Source of the DNA: Pseudomonadota bacterium
GTDB taxonomy: Bacteria > Pseudomonadota > Gammaproteobacteria > Steroidobacterales > Steroidobacteraceae
Length of the DNA: 64,000 nucleotides
Reading direction: 5' to 3'
NCBI GenBank assembly: GCA_023423065.1
Contig: JAFAGC010000120.1
Span: 1 to 64,000, forward strand
In this document: positions 24,153 to 32,340 of the stretch, one piece after another
How positions within the stretch are numbered: the stretch's first letter is position 1
Layout: every line of letters begins with the position of its first letter
Made by a program: the position numbers and the translations under genes
The notes under the pieces: generated by a model
What the model saw: the letters and a program-made list of their open reading frames with translations, nothing else
Databases searched by the model: none
What the model was told of the DNA's origin: nothing

Positions 24153-25202
24153 TTAGTTAGTTGTCGAAAGTACGTTGGCGAAGATCGGCGCCAGGCGCCG
24201 GTTCTCCTTGAGAAAGGCGTCGTGTCCGTAGACCGACGAGATCTCGTGCAGCTCGGCGTTCGGCAGCCGCGCGACCATCGCACGCATGTCGGCGAGCGGC
24301 ACGAGCTGGTCTTCGCGCACCGCGACCGCGGTGACGGGCGCGAAGATGCGCGCCGCGTCGACGCGGTGCAGGTCGATCGACTCGGACAGGCAGACGAAGG
24401 AGTCGGGCCGGTAACGCTGGGCGTATTCCGCGCCGCGCGCGAACAGGTATTCCTCGACCGGGAGCTGGAAGCGCTCGTCGACACGGCGCGCGGCGCCCGC
24501 GAAGCGCGCCGCGAACTCCTCCGGACTGCGGTACGTCGCCATCGCCAGCGCCCGCGCGAGCTCGAGGCCCTGCGCCGGGTTGCCCGACTCGATCCCGAAC
24601 TTGACGATGCGCCGCTGCACGACGCGCCACGCGCTCGCCATCGGGTGCGCGCGGTCGGCCGCGCTGATCACGATGAGACGCGCGACCCGGTCTGGATACC
24701 GCTCGCCGAACGCGAGCGCGACCATGCCTCCGTAAGAAGCGCCCGCAATGGCACGCAACGACGCGATGCCGAGATGGTTGATGAGCCGCAGCAGTAGTTC
24801 GGCCTGGTCGTAGGCCGAGATGCTCGGAAACGGTACGCCTTCGCGCGGACCGGTGGAATCGGCGCTGGCGCCGAGATAATCGAAGCTCAGGATACGGAAG
24901 CGCTGCGGATCGAGCGCGAGGCCCGGGCCCACCACTTCGTGCCACCAGCCACCGCGCGGTTCGTCGGGAATCCAGACACGGCGCGACGCCGAAATGCCGC
25001 CGAGCGCCACGACCACCGGCGCGCCCGCGGGACCCGCGATGCGCCAGGCGATCGACACGGACTCGAGGCTTCCGCCGAAATGCAGCTTGAGCTCGCCCGG
25101 GACCGCGAGGACGCCTTCCCGGGTCTGGATTCCGGAGCCCTGGGCAGCCTCCGCGCCGATGCCGGTCGGACCGTCACTGAGTTGCTTGTTGTCGTTGCTC
25201 AC
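24153..25202 (-). CDS. metX: Homoserine O-acyltransferase, MetX type
   Basis: A 349-residue alpha/beta-hydrolase-fold acyltransferase activating homoserine for methionine synthesis. The nucleophile is the Ser in AGASYGGMVALAFGERYP, with Asp in VREDQLVPLADM and His in SVYGHDAFL completing the triad. The GTG at 25202 is chosen: GGAG is six bases upstream, and that GGAG is sequestered in a stem in the riboswitch leader. Acyl donor (acetyl- or succinyl-CoA) is not readable with certainty; MetX proteins of related gammaproteobacteria often use succinyl-CoA. Co-transcribed with metB. Confidence 0.9.
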   Translation of the reverse strand: MSNDNKQLSDGPTGIGAEAAQGSGIQTREGVLAVPGELKLHFGGSLESVSIAWRIAGPAGAPVVVALGGISASRRVWIPDEPRGGWWHEVVGPGLALDPQRFRILSFDYLGASADSTGPREGVPFPSISAYDQAELLLRLINHLGIASLRAIAGASYGGMVALAFGERYPDRVARLIVISAADRAHPMASAWRVVQRRIVKFGIESGNPAQGLELARALAMATYRSPEEFAARFAGAARRVDERFQLPVEEYLFARGAEYAQRYRPDSFVCLSESIDLHRVDAARIFAPVTAVAVREDQLVPLADMRAMVARLPNAELHEISSVYGHDAFLKENRRLAPIFANVLSTTN

Positions 25203-25206
25203 CGAA

Positions 25207-25239
25207 TGCTCCAACCATTCATCGGGCACTCGCGGAGCA
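25207..25239 (-). promoter_or_regulatory. Shine-Dalgarno-sequestering stem of the metX leader
   Basis: On the minus strand TGCTCC (25239-25234) pairs with GGAGCA (25212-25207), which contains the metX ribosome-binding site. A GC-rich hairpin, GCCGCGC/GCGCGGC (25240-25258), lies just upstream. No T run follows, so the expression platform is more likely translational than transcriptional. Confidence 0.55.
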
Positions 25240-25290
25240 GCCGCGCGGGATGCGCGGCACCTCGCCACCGGGGATCAGGTGCTGAGGCTG

Positions 25291-25396
25291 CTCATCTGCC
25301 GGAATCCGTGAGGATTCCGCAGGAGTTGGCACCTTTCCGCTTGTGCGGCGGTTGCCCCGGCGTCTTCGGGCCCATCCCTCAGCCGGTCTCGATGAG
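25291..25396 (-). ncRNA. SAM-I (S-box) riboswitch
   Basis: The 106-base element upstream of metX-metB has the SAM-I consensus on the minus strand: P1 is CTCATC paired with GATGAG, followed by GAGACCGGCTGAGGGAT, GGCCCGAAGACGCC, GGGGCAACCG, then AAGGTGCCAACTCCTGC, and a closing hairpin before P1 closes. The conserved GAGGGA, GCAACC and GGTGCCA...TCCTGC blocks are all present. S-adenosylmethionine binding should lower expression of metX and metB. Confidence 0.9.
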
Positions 25397-25404
25397 TGGC
25401 GCGG

Positions 25405-25434
25405 ATTCTACGGGGCCGTGCGTCACGCGCGCAA
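25405..25434 (-). promoter_or_regulatory. Promoter of the SAM riboswitch transcript
   Basis: Minus strand TTGCGC, 18-base spacer, TAGAAT (five of six matches to the -10 consensus). The predicted start point is near 25398, two bases before the riboswitch P1 stem, exactly where a SAM-I transcript should begin. Confidence 0.6.
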
Positions 25435-25481
25435 GCATCCGGCCTTGCTTTTGTGCCGCGGCTCGTGTCCAATGCGCCACC

Positions 25482-25499
25482 GTATTAGCGCGTTAATAC
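25482..25499 (+). promoter_or_regulatory. 18-bp palindrome upstream of the TrpR-like gene
   Basis: GTATTAGCGCGTTAATAC is palindromic at all but one pair of positions. It is 36 bp upstream of the TTG of the TrpR-like regulator. Half-sites resemble the GTACTAG of the E. coli TrpR operator, so autoregulation of the regulator and the following his operon is plausible. Confidence 0.45.
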
Positions 25500-25534
25500 A
25501 TTAATTCACTGACAAGCGATTCCATGGAACTGGC

Positions 25535-25846
25535 TTGAAGCAGCACCGCAACATCACCGCCCGGCAGGAAGCGCTCTCCGAACGCAACCTGTTCGCCGCC
25601 ATGCTGACCCTGAAATCGGTCGACGAATGCCGTGCGTTCTTCCGGGACCTGTGTACACCGGCCGAGCTGCAGGCTCTCGCGGACCGCTGGGCCGTGGTCG
25701 AGTGGCTGCAGAAGGGCCTGCCCTACCGCGAGATTCACCGCCTTACGGGTGTGAGCGTCACGACCATCGGCCGGGTCGCCCGCTGCCTCCAGGACGGCAA
25801 TGGCGGTTACTCGCTGGTCGTCTCGCGCCAGCATCGCCACGCCTGA
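25535..25846 (+). CDS. TrpR/YerC-type transcriptional regulator
   Basis: A 103-residue all-helical DNA-binding protein of the TrpR superfamily, YerC/YecD branch. The motif AFFRDLCTPAELQALADRWAV followed by the helix-turn-helix YREIHRLTGVSVTTIGRVARCL is diagnostic. The start is TTG with GGAA five bases upstream; no ATG precedes the conserved part. It sits 52 bp before hisG in the same direction, an arrangement also known from Xanthomonas, so it may control histidine rather than tryptophan synthesis. A nearly perfect 18-bp palindrome upstream is a candidate operator. Confidence 0.85.
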   Translation: MKQHRNITARQEALSERNLFAAMLTLKSVDECRAFFRDLCTPAELQALADRWAVVEWLQKGLPYREIHRLTGVSVTTIGRVARCLQDGNGGYSLVVSRQHRHA

Positions 25847-25898
25847 CCTTCCCTCCCGGGTTCGCCCGGATACCCCATTCGCAACCCGATCCGATCTC

Positions 25899-26828
25899 AT
25901 GACACCTTCACTCAACGACCCTTCACTCAAAGACGCAGGCCAGCGCCTCAAGCTCGCCATCCAGAAGTCGGGGCGCCTCACCGACCCGTCACTCGAGCTG
26001 CTCAAGAACTGCGGCCTCAAACTTTCACGCGGCCGCGACCAGCTCATGGGCTTCGGCGAGAACATGCCGCTCGACGTGCTGTTCGTGCGCGACGACGACA
26101 TCCCCGACCTCGTGCAGGAAGACGTCTGCGATCTCGGACTCGTCGGCCGCAACGTGCTCGAAGAGAAGCGCCTCGAGCTGCAGTCGCGCGGACACGCGGC
26201 GAACTTCACCGAAGTGCGCACGCTCGAGTACGGGCGTTGCCGCCTTTCGCTCGCCGTCCCGGAGGGGTTCAGCTACGAAGGCCCGCGCTCGCTCCAGGGC
26301 AAGCGCATCGCGACTACCTACCCGTTCACGCTCGAGCGCTATCTGCGCGAACGCAACGTGACCGCCGACATCGTGACGTTGTCGGGCGCGGTCGAGATCG
26401 CGCCGCGTCTCGGTCGCGCCGACGTGATCTGCGATCTCGTGTCGACCGGCTCGACGCTGCAGGCCAATCACCTGCGCGAGGTGGAGACCGTGCTCGAAAG
26501 CCAGGCGTTGCTGATCCGCACGCCGGTCGCGTTGTCGCCCGAGAAGCAGGAGTGGGTCGACCGCCTGCTGTTGCGCATCGACGGCGTCCAGCAGGTGCGC
26601 GAGAGCAAGTACATCATGCTGCACGCGCCGCGCTCGGCGCTGCCGGAGATCCGCCGGCTGCTGCCCGGCAGCGAGTCGCCGACGATCATTCCGCTCGAGG
26701 GATCGCAGGACAAGGTCGCGATCCACGCCGTGTGCCGCGAAAACGTGTTCTGGGAAACGCTCGAAAGCCTCAAGAAGGCGGGCGCGAGCGCCCTGCTCGT
26801 CCTGCCCGTGGAAAAGATGCTGGCCTGA
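25899..26828 (+). CDS. hisG: ATP phosphoribosyltransferase, long form
   Basis: A 309-residue HisG catalysing the first step of histidine synthesis, joining ATP and PRPP. LKLAIQKSGRLTDPSLELL, the ligand region VVLFVRDDDIPDLVQEDVCDLGLVGRNVL and the PRPP-binding-type DVICDLVSTGSTLQANHL are present. The length and the C-terminal ACT-like domain (residues ~225-305) mark the long hexameric form that is feedback-inhibited by histidine. ATG 25899 is the family start. hisD begins 2 bp after its stop. Confidence 0.95.
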   Translation: MTPSLNDPSLKDAGQRLKLAIQKSGRLTDPSLELLKNCGLKLSRGRDQLMGFGENMPLDVLFVRDDDIPDLVQEDVCDLGLVGRNVLEEKRLELQSRGHAANFTEVRTLEYGRCRLSLAVPEGFSYEGPRSLQGKRIATTYPFTLERYLRERNVTADIVTLSGAVEIAPRLGRADVICDLVSTGSTLQANHLREVETVLESQALLIRTPVALSPEKQEWVDRLLLRIDGVQQVRESKYIMLHAPRSALPEIRRLLPGSESPTIIPLEGSQDKVAIHAVCRENVFWETLESLKKAGASALLVLPVEKMLA

Positions 26829-26830
26829 AG

Positions 26831-28141
26831 ATGCAGCTCATCGACTGGAAAACCGCTTCCGCCGAACAACGCCGCGCCGCGCTCTCGCGCCCGGCGGCGG
26901 AGTCGCGCGCGGACGTGCAACGCGACGTCGCGGAAATCGTCGCCGCGGTCCGCGCCGAGGGTGATGCCGCGCTGCGCCGCTACATGCAGAAATTCAGCGG
27001 CACGACGCTCGACGACCTGCGCGTGGGTCCGGCCGAATTCGCGGAGGCGCGCGCGAGTCTCACCCGCACGCAGATCGCCGCGCTCGAACGCGCGGTGGCG
27101 AACGTCACGAAGTTTCACGAGGCCCAGCAGGCGCAGCCGTTGTCCGTCGAGACCATGCCCGGAGTCGTCTGCGAGCGGATCGTGCGTCCGATTCGCAGCG
27201 TGGGCCTGTACGTGCCCGCCGGTTCCGCCCCGCTTCCCTCGACCGCGATCATGCTCGCGGCGCCCGCGCGCGTCGCCGGCTGTCCTTTGCGCGCGATCGC
27301 CTGTTCGCCCAACGCGGACGGCAAGGTGCACGCCTCGGTGCTCGTGGCCGCCGAGCTGTGCGGCGTCGAGACCGTCTACAAGATGGGCGGCGCGCAGGCC
27401 ATCGCCGCGTTCGCGTTCGGCACGGAGTCGGTCGGGAAGGTCGACAAGATCTTCGGCCCGGGCAGTGCGTGGGTGACGATGGCCAAACAACTCGTGGCCG
27501 CGGACCCCGCGGGCGCCGCGATCGATCTGCCGGCCGGCCCCTCCGAAGTCCTGGTCATCGCGGATGAGTCCGCGAATCCGAAGTTCGTCGCGGCGGATCT
27601 GCTCGCGCAGGCCGAGCACGACACGATCGCGCAGGTCATCCTCGTCACGACGTCCGCGGCGCTCGCGCGCGCCGTCATCGTCGAGGCCGCCGCGCAAGCC
27701 CACAAACTGACCCGCGAACACATCGTCGACGAATCGATGCGCCACAGCCGCGTCATCGTCGTGCCCGATCTCGACACGGCGCTTGCCGTGTCCAACGACT
27801 ATGCGCCCGAACACCTGATCATCCAGACGCGCGATGCGCGCGCGTTGCTGCCGCGTGTCGAAAGCGCGGGCTCGGTATTCGTCGGCGAATGGTCGCCGGA
27901 ATCGATGGGCGACTACTGCTCGGGCACCAACCACGTGTTGCCTACCTACGGCTATGCGCGCAGTTACAGCGGCGTGTCGCTCGCGGACTTCCAGAAGCGC
28001 ATCACCGTGCAGGAATTGAGCGCGGCCGGATTACGCGACCTTGGCCCCACGGCCATCGCGATCTCGACGCTCGAAGGCCTGGACGCGCACGGCAACGCGG
28101 TGCGCGTGCGACTCGATGCCCTCGCGGGGAAGACGTCATGA
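26831..28141 (+). CDS. hisD: Histidinol dehydrogenase
   Basis: A 436-residue Zn enzyme oxidising histidinol to histidine in two NAD-dependent steps. Motifs include RPIRSVGLYVPAG, GGAQAIAAFAFGTESVGKVD, DLPAGPSEVLVIADE, LLAQAEHDTIAQ and SMGDYCSGTNHVLPTYGYAR, which hold the Zn ligands and catalytic His/Glu. Full length. It starts 2 bp after hisG and ends in an ATGA overlap with hisC. Confidence 0.96.
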   Translation: MQLIDWKTASAEQRRAALSRPAAESRADVQRDVAEIVAAVRAEGDAALRRYMQKFSGTTLDDLRVGPAEFAEARASLTRTQIAALERAVANVTKFHEAQQAQPLSVETMPGVVCERIVRPIRSVGLYVPAGSAPLPSTAIMLAAPARVAGCPLRAIACSPNADGKVHASVLVAAELCGVETVYKMGGAQAIAAFAFGTESVGKVDKIFGPGSAWVTMAKQLVAADPAGAAIDLPAGPSEVLVIADESANPKFVAADLLAQAEHDTIAQVILVTTSAALARAVIVEAAAQAHKLTREHIVDESMRHSRVIVVPDLDTALAVSNDYAPEHLIIQTRDARALLPRVESAGSVFVGEWSPESMGDYCSGTNHVLPTYGYARSYSGVSLADFQKRITVQELSAAGLRDLGPTAIAISTLEGLDAHGNAVRVRLDALAGKTS

Positions 28142-29187
28142 GCGACATCCTCGCGCTCGCGCGTCCCGACATCGTCGCGCTCAAGGCCTATTCGCACGCG
28201 AGCTGGGACCCGGCGTTCGATCGCCTGCACGCCAACGAGCTGCCGTGGCGCGCCGAGACGGACCGTTCGCAAGCCGGGCTGAATCGTTATCCCGAGCCGC
28301 ACCCACACGTGCTCGCCGAAAGGCTGGCGCAACTGTACGGCGTGCCCGTCGAGAATCTGCTGCCCGGCCGCGGCAGCGACGAATCGATCGACCTGCTCGT
28401 GCGCGGGTTCTGCCGCGCCGGCGTCGACAACGTGATCATCTGCCCGCCGACCTTCGGCATGTATTCGGTCGCGGCGCGCATCCAGGGCGCGGCCGTGCGC
28501 GAAGTTCCGCTCGTGCGCGAACGCGGCTTCGCGCTCGACGTCGCCGGCGTGCTCGCGGCCTGCGATGCGAACACGAAGATCGTGTTCCTGTGCTCGCCCA
28601 ACAATCCGACGGGCAATGCGATGGACCCGGCGGCCATCGAGCAGGTGCTGACCGCGCTCGCCGGCCGCGCGCTCGTCGCGGTGGACGAGGCGTACATCGA
28701 ATTCTCCGGCGACACTTCGCTGACTACGCAACTCGAGCGTTTCCCGAATCTCGTCGTGCTGCGCACGTTGTCGAAGGCCTTCGGCCTCGCCGGCGCACGC
28801 GTGGGTTCGCTGATCGCCGCCGCGCCGATCGTCGCGCTGCTCGGCAAGGTGATTCCGCCCTATTCCATTCCGCAGCTCACCATCGAGGCCGTGCTCGCGA
28901 CGCTCAGTGGCCCGCAGCTCGCCATCCAGCGCGAACGCGTCAACCAGGTGCGCGCGGAGCGCGACCGCCTCGCGGCCGCGCTGGTCGATGCGCGTGCCGT
29001 GCGCAAAATCTGGCCGAGCGTCGCCAATTTCCTGCTGGTGGATTTCGAGGATGCCGAAGGCGCGCTCGGCGCCGCGCGCGACGCGAAGCTGCTGATCCGC
29101 GACATGCGCAGCGTCTCGCCGCAATCACTGCGCATTTCGGTCGGCACGCCCGAGCAGAACGATCGCCTGATCCGGAGTTTCACGTGA
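28138..29187 (+). CDS. hisC: Histidinol-phosphate aminotransferase
   Basis: A 349-residue fold-type I PLP aminotransferase. The PLP lysine is in LRTLSKAFGLAGARVG, with CSPNNPTGNAMD and VDEAYIEFSG upstream and a C-terminal RISVGTPEQNDRLI. Begins with ATG overlapping the hisD stop (ATGA) and ends overlapping hisB (GTGA), so translation of the three is coupled. Confidence 0.95.
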   Translation: MSDILALARPDIVALKAYSHASWDPAFDRLHANELPWRAETDRSQAGLNRYPEPHPHVLAERLAQLYGVPVENLLPGRGSDESIDLLVRGFCRAGVDNVIICPPTFGMYSVAARIQGAAVREVPLVRERGFALDVAGVLAACDANTKIVFLCSPNNPTGNAMDPAAIEQVLTALAGRALVAVDEAYIEFSGDTSLTTQLERFPNLVVLRTLSKAFGLAGARVGSLIAAAPIVALLGKVIPPYSIPQLTIEAVLATLSGPQLAIQRERVNQVRAERDRLAAALVDARAVRKIWPSVANFLLVDFEDAEGALGAARDAKLLIRDMRSVSPQSLRISVGTPEQNDRLIRSFT

Positions 29188-30248
29188 GCAAGTCGAAGGT
29201 GTTGTTCGTCGATCGCGATGGCACGCTCATCGAGGAGCCGCCGGACGAACAAGTCGATTCGATCGAGAAGATCCGCTTCATGCCGGACGTGTTCGCCGCG
29301 CTGCGCGCCGCGCGGGCCGCGGGCTTCAAGCTCGCGATGGTGACCAACCAGGATGGGCTCGGTACGGCGAGCTTTCCGCAGGCCGCGTTCGACATTCCGC
29401 ACGGCTTCATGATGGACGCGTTCAGCTCACAGGGTATCGAGTTCGATGCCGTGTTCGTCTGCCCGCACCGCAAGGACGACGGCTGCGACTGCCGCAAGCC
29501 GAAGACCAGGCTGGTCGAGGACTACCTGCGCAACGTCGACCTGGCCGCGAGCGCCATGATCGGCGACCGCGCGACGGACATCGAGTTCGCGCGCAACCTC
29601 GGCGTGCGCGGCCTGCTCGTGCGGCGCCACGGCAACGCCGCCGAAACCTGGCCCGCGATCGTCCGCACACTGACCGAACGCAAGGCCGTGATCGAGCGCA
29701 AGACGAAGGAGACCGACATCCGCGTCGCGGTCAATCTCGACGCGACCGCGCCGGTGAAGATCGTGACCGGGATCGGCTTCTTCGACCACATGCTCGAGCA
29801 GGTCGCAAAACACGGCGGGTTCGCGCTCGAGCTCGAATGCAAGGGCGATCTCGACATCGACGAGCACCACACCGTCGAGGACTGCGCGCTCGCGCTCGGC
29901 GAAGCCTTGCGCAATGCGCTCGGCGCGAAGCTCGGCATCGCACGTTACGGATTCCTGCTGCCGATGGACGAAGCGCAGGTGCGCGTCGCCATCGACCTCT
30001 CCGGCCGCGCCTACGGCGTGTTCGAAGGCAAGTTCTCGCGCGAGGCCGTGGGCGGCCTGCCGACCGAGCTCGTGCCGCACTTCTTCCGTTCGCTCGCCGA
30101 GAGCCTCAAGGCCGCCCTCCATGTCACCATCACCGGCGAGAACACGCATCACATGATCGAAGCCTGCTTCAAGGGCGTCGGGCGCGCGCTGCGCCAGGCA
30201 TTCCGGCGCGAAGGCGACGAACTGCCTTCGACGAAAGGAATGTTATGA
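29184..30248 (+). CDS. hisB: Bifunctional histidinol-phosphatase / imidazoleglycerol-phosphate dehydratase
   Basis: A 354-residue two-domain protein. The N-terminal HAD phosphatase (about residues 1-165) has LFVDRDGTLIEEP with the nucleophile Asp and a Zn-loop CPHRKDDGCDCRKPK. The C-terminal IGPD (about 170-354) has DEHHTVEDCALALGEAL and GENTHHMIEACFKG, supplying the metal-binding histidines. The fusion is typical of enteric-type gammaproteobacteria and Xanthomonadales. GTG start with GGAG six bases upstream, overlapping hisC by four bases; ends in an ATGA overlap with hisH. Confidence 0.95.
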   Translation: MSKSKVLFVDRDGTLIEEPPDEQVDSIEKIRFMPDVFAALRAARAAGFKLAMVTNQDGLGTASFPQAAFDIPHGFMMDAFSSQGIEFDAVFVCPHRKDDGCDCRKPKTRLVEDYLRNVDLAASAMIGDRATDIEFARNLGVRGLLVRRHGNAAETWPAIVRTLTERKAVIERKTKETDIRVAVNLDATAPVKIVTGIGFFDHMLEQVAKHGGFALELECKGDLDIDEHHTVEDCALALGEALRNALGAKLGIARYGFLLPMDEAQVRVAIDLSGRAYGVFEGKFSREAVGGLPTELVPHFFRSLAESLKAALHVTITGENTHHMIEACFKGVGRALRQAFRREGDELPSTKGML

Positions 30249-30844
30249 GCGCCGTCGCGATCATCGACAGCGGCGGAGCCAACATCGCCTCGTTGCGCGC
30301 GGCGCTGTCGCGCCTCGGCGCGGACTCCGTCGTCACGACCGATCACGAGGTCATCAAGCGGGCCACGCGGGTCCTGCTGCCGGGCGTGGGCAATGCGCAC
30401 AGCGCGATGCACAAGCTGCGGGGCGTCGGACTCGACCAGCTCATCCCGACGCTCAAACAACCCTTGTTGGGCATCTGTTTGGGAATGCAGATCCTGTTCG
30501 ATCACTCCGAGGAAGGTCCGGCGAACGGACTCGGTGTGATCCCGGGCCGCGTCGGCAAACTATCCGCCGCGCCGGGCCTGCCCGTTCCACACATGGGCTG
30601 GAACCAGCTCGCGCAGACGAAGCCGGATCCGCTGCTCGACGGCGTGAGCTCGCTCGACTACGTGTACTTCGTGCACGGCTACGCGGTGCCGGCGGGTGAA
30701 TGGACGGTCGCGACCACCGAATACGGCGGCAACTTCACCGCGGTCGCGCGCCGTGACAATTTCTGCGGCACGCAATTCCACCCCGAGCGCTCGGGTGTGG
30801 TGGGTGCGCGCATCCTCGCCAATTTTCTGAAAGAAGGGGTTTGA
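30245..30844 (+). CDS. hisH: Imidazole glycerol phosphate synthase, glutaminase subunit
   Basis: A 199-residue class I glutamine amidotransferase supplying ammonia to HisF. The nucleophile Cys is in LLGICLGMQILFD and the His-Glu pair in CGTQFHPERSGVVG. AIIDSGGANIASLRAAL is the usual start. It overlaps hisB by four bases and is 6 bp from hisA. Confidence 0.96.
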   Translation: MSAVAIIDSGGANIASLRAALSRLGADSVVTTDHEVIKRATRVLLPGVGNAHSAMHKLRGVGLDQLIPTLKQPLLGICLGMQILFDHSEEGPANGLGVIPGRVGKLSAAPGLPVPHMGWNQLAQTKPDPLLDGVSSLDYVYFVHGYAVPAGEWTVATTEYGGNFTAVARRDNFCGTQFHPERSGVVGARILANFLKEGV

Positions 30845-30850
30845 AGACTC

Positions 30851-31591
30851 ATGATTCTCATTCCCTCCATCGATCTGCGTAACGGCCGCTGCGTGCGCCT
30901 GCTCAAGGGCGACTTCGACCGCGAGACGCGCTACGACCTCGAACCGCACGAGTTGCTGCAGCGTTATCGCGCGCTCGGCGCCACCTGGCTGCACGTCGTC
31001 GATCTCGACGGCGCCAGGGACGGTTTGCTCGCGAACCGCAGCGTCATCGTCCGCCTCGCCTCGCAGAAGGCGTTGAACATCCAGGTGGGTGGCGGCGTGC
31101 GTTCGACGGCCGTCGTCGACGACCTGCTGCGCAACGGCATCGATCGCGTGATCGTCGGCAGCGCGGCGGTCGAGAATCCCACCGAGGTGCAGGGCTGGTT
31201 CAAGAAGTACGGCGCCGAGAAGATAGGCCTTGCCTTCGACATCCGCCACGATGCGGCGGGCGTTCCGCGCGTACTCACACGCGGGTGGACGAAGGAATCG
31301 AAGCTCACGCTGTGGGAGGCGATCGAGTCCTACCTGCCGCATGGCCTCGAACACGTGTTATGCACGGACGTCGAGCTCGACGGCGCGTTGCAGGGACCGG
31401 CGGTCGCGTTGTACGCGGAAGCCGTGAAGCGATATCCGCAGATCGCCTGGCAAGCGTCGGGCGGCGTGCGCAATGCCGCGGATCTCGCCGCCCTCGCCGC
31501 CACGGGCAGCGCCGCCGCGATCAGCGGCAAGGCGTTGCTAGAAGAACTGATCAAACCATCGGAGTTAGCGCCATTCTTGCCAAACGCATAA
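30851..31591 (+). CDS. hisA: Phosphoribosylformimino-AICAR-phosphate isomerase
   Basis: A 246-residue TIM-barrel isomerase (ProFAR isomerase). IPSIDLRNGRCVRLLKGDF carries the N-terminal catalytic Asp, and CTDVELDGALQGPAVALY the C-terminal one; phosphate-binding loops are GGGVRS and ASGGVRNAAD. Full length. The last 19 bases overlap the start of hisF. Confidence 0.95.
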   Translation: MILIPSIDLRNGRCVRLLKGDFDRETRYDLEPHELLQRYRALGATWLHVVDLDGARDGLLANRSVIVRLASQKALNIQVGGGVRSTAVVDDLLRNGIDRVIVGSAAVENPTEVQGWFKKYGAEKIGLAFDIRHDAAGVPRVLTRGWTKESKLTLWEAIESYLPHGLEHVLCTDVELDGALQGPAVALYAEAVKRYPQIAWQASGGVRNAADLAALAATGSAAAISGKALLEELIKPSELAPFLPNA

Positions 31592-32340
31592 TCCCCTGCC
31601 TGGACGTCCGCGACGGCCAGGTGGTCAAGGGAATCCGTTTCCGCGATCACCAGATCGTGGGCGACATCCTCGCGCTCGCGGAGCGTTACCGGAACGAAGG
31701 CGCCGACGAGGTCGTGTTCTACGACATCACGGCGAGCCCGGAAGGCCGCAGCGTGGATCGCACCTGGGTGCGTCGCGTCGCGCAGGTGCTCGACATTCCG
31801 TTCTGCGTCGCCGGCGGCATCCGTTCGGTCGAGGACGCCGAAGCCGTGCTCAACGAAGGCGCCGAGAAGATCTCGATCAACTCGCCGGCCATCTCGAATC
31901 CGGATCTCATCGAAGAGCTCGCGGCGCGTTTCGGCTCGCAGTGCGTCGTGATCGGAATCGACAGCGCGAACGTCAACGATGGCTATCGCGTGTTCCAGTT
32001 CACGGGCGATCCGAATCGCTCGCGCAACACGGGCCGCGACACGTTGTCGTGGGTCAAGGAAGTCCAGGAACGCGGCGCGGGCGAGATCGTGCTCAATTGC
32101 ATGACGAGCGATGGCGTACGGCGCGGCTACGACGTGGCGCAACTCCAGGCGGTACGCGAGATCTGCGATGTGCCGCTCGTGGCCTCCGGCGGCGCGGGCG
32201 CACCCGAGCACTTCACGGCCGTCTTCGAGCAGGCGAAAGTCGACGCGGCGCTCGCCGCAAGTGTGTTCCACTCCGGCGCCATCGCGATCCCCGATCTCAA
32301 GACCACGCTTGCCGCGGCCGGCATCGAGGTGCGCTTGTGA
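31573..32340 (+). CDS. hisF: Imidazole glycerol phosphate synthase, cyclase subunit, likely AUU start
   Basis: A 255-residue TIM-barrel cyclase. LAKRIIPCLDVRDGQVVKGI and the phosphate loops GGIRSVEDAEAVL and ASGGAGAPEHF are diagnostic, with the catalytic Asp residues in CLDVRDG and CMTSDGVRRGYD. No ATG, GTG or TTG exists in frame close to the conserved start. ATT at 31573 gives exactly the family N-terminus (M)LAKRIIPCLDV and has GGAG eight bases upstream. It overlaps hisA by 19 bp and hisIE by four (GTGA). Confidence 0.93.
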   Translation: MLAKRIIPCLDVRDGQVVKGIRFRDHQIVGDILALAERYRNEGADEVVFYDITASPEGRSVDRTWVRRVAQVLDIPFCVAGGIRSVEDAEAVLNEGAEKISINSPAISNPDLIEELAARFGSQCVVIGIDSANVNDGYRVFQFTGDPNRSRNTGRDTLSWVKEVQERGAGEIVLNCMTSDGVRRGYDVAQLQAVREICDVPLVASGGAGAPEHFTAVFEQAKVDAALAASVFHSGAIAIPDLKTTLAAAGIEVRL

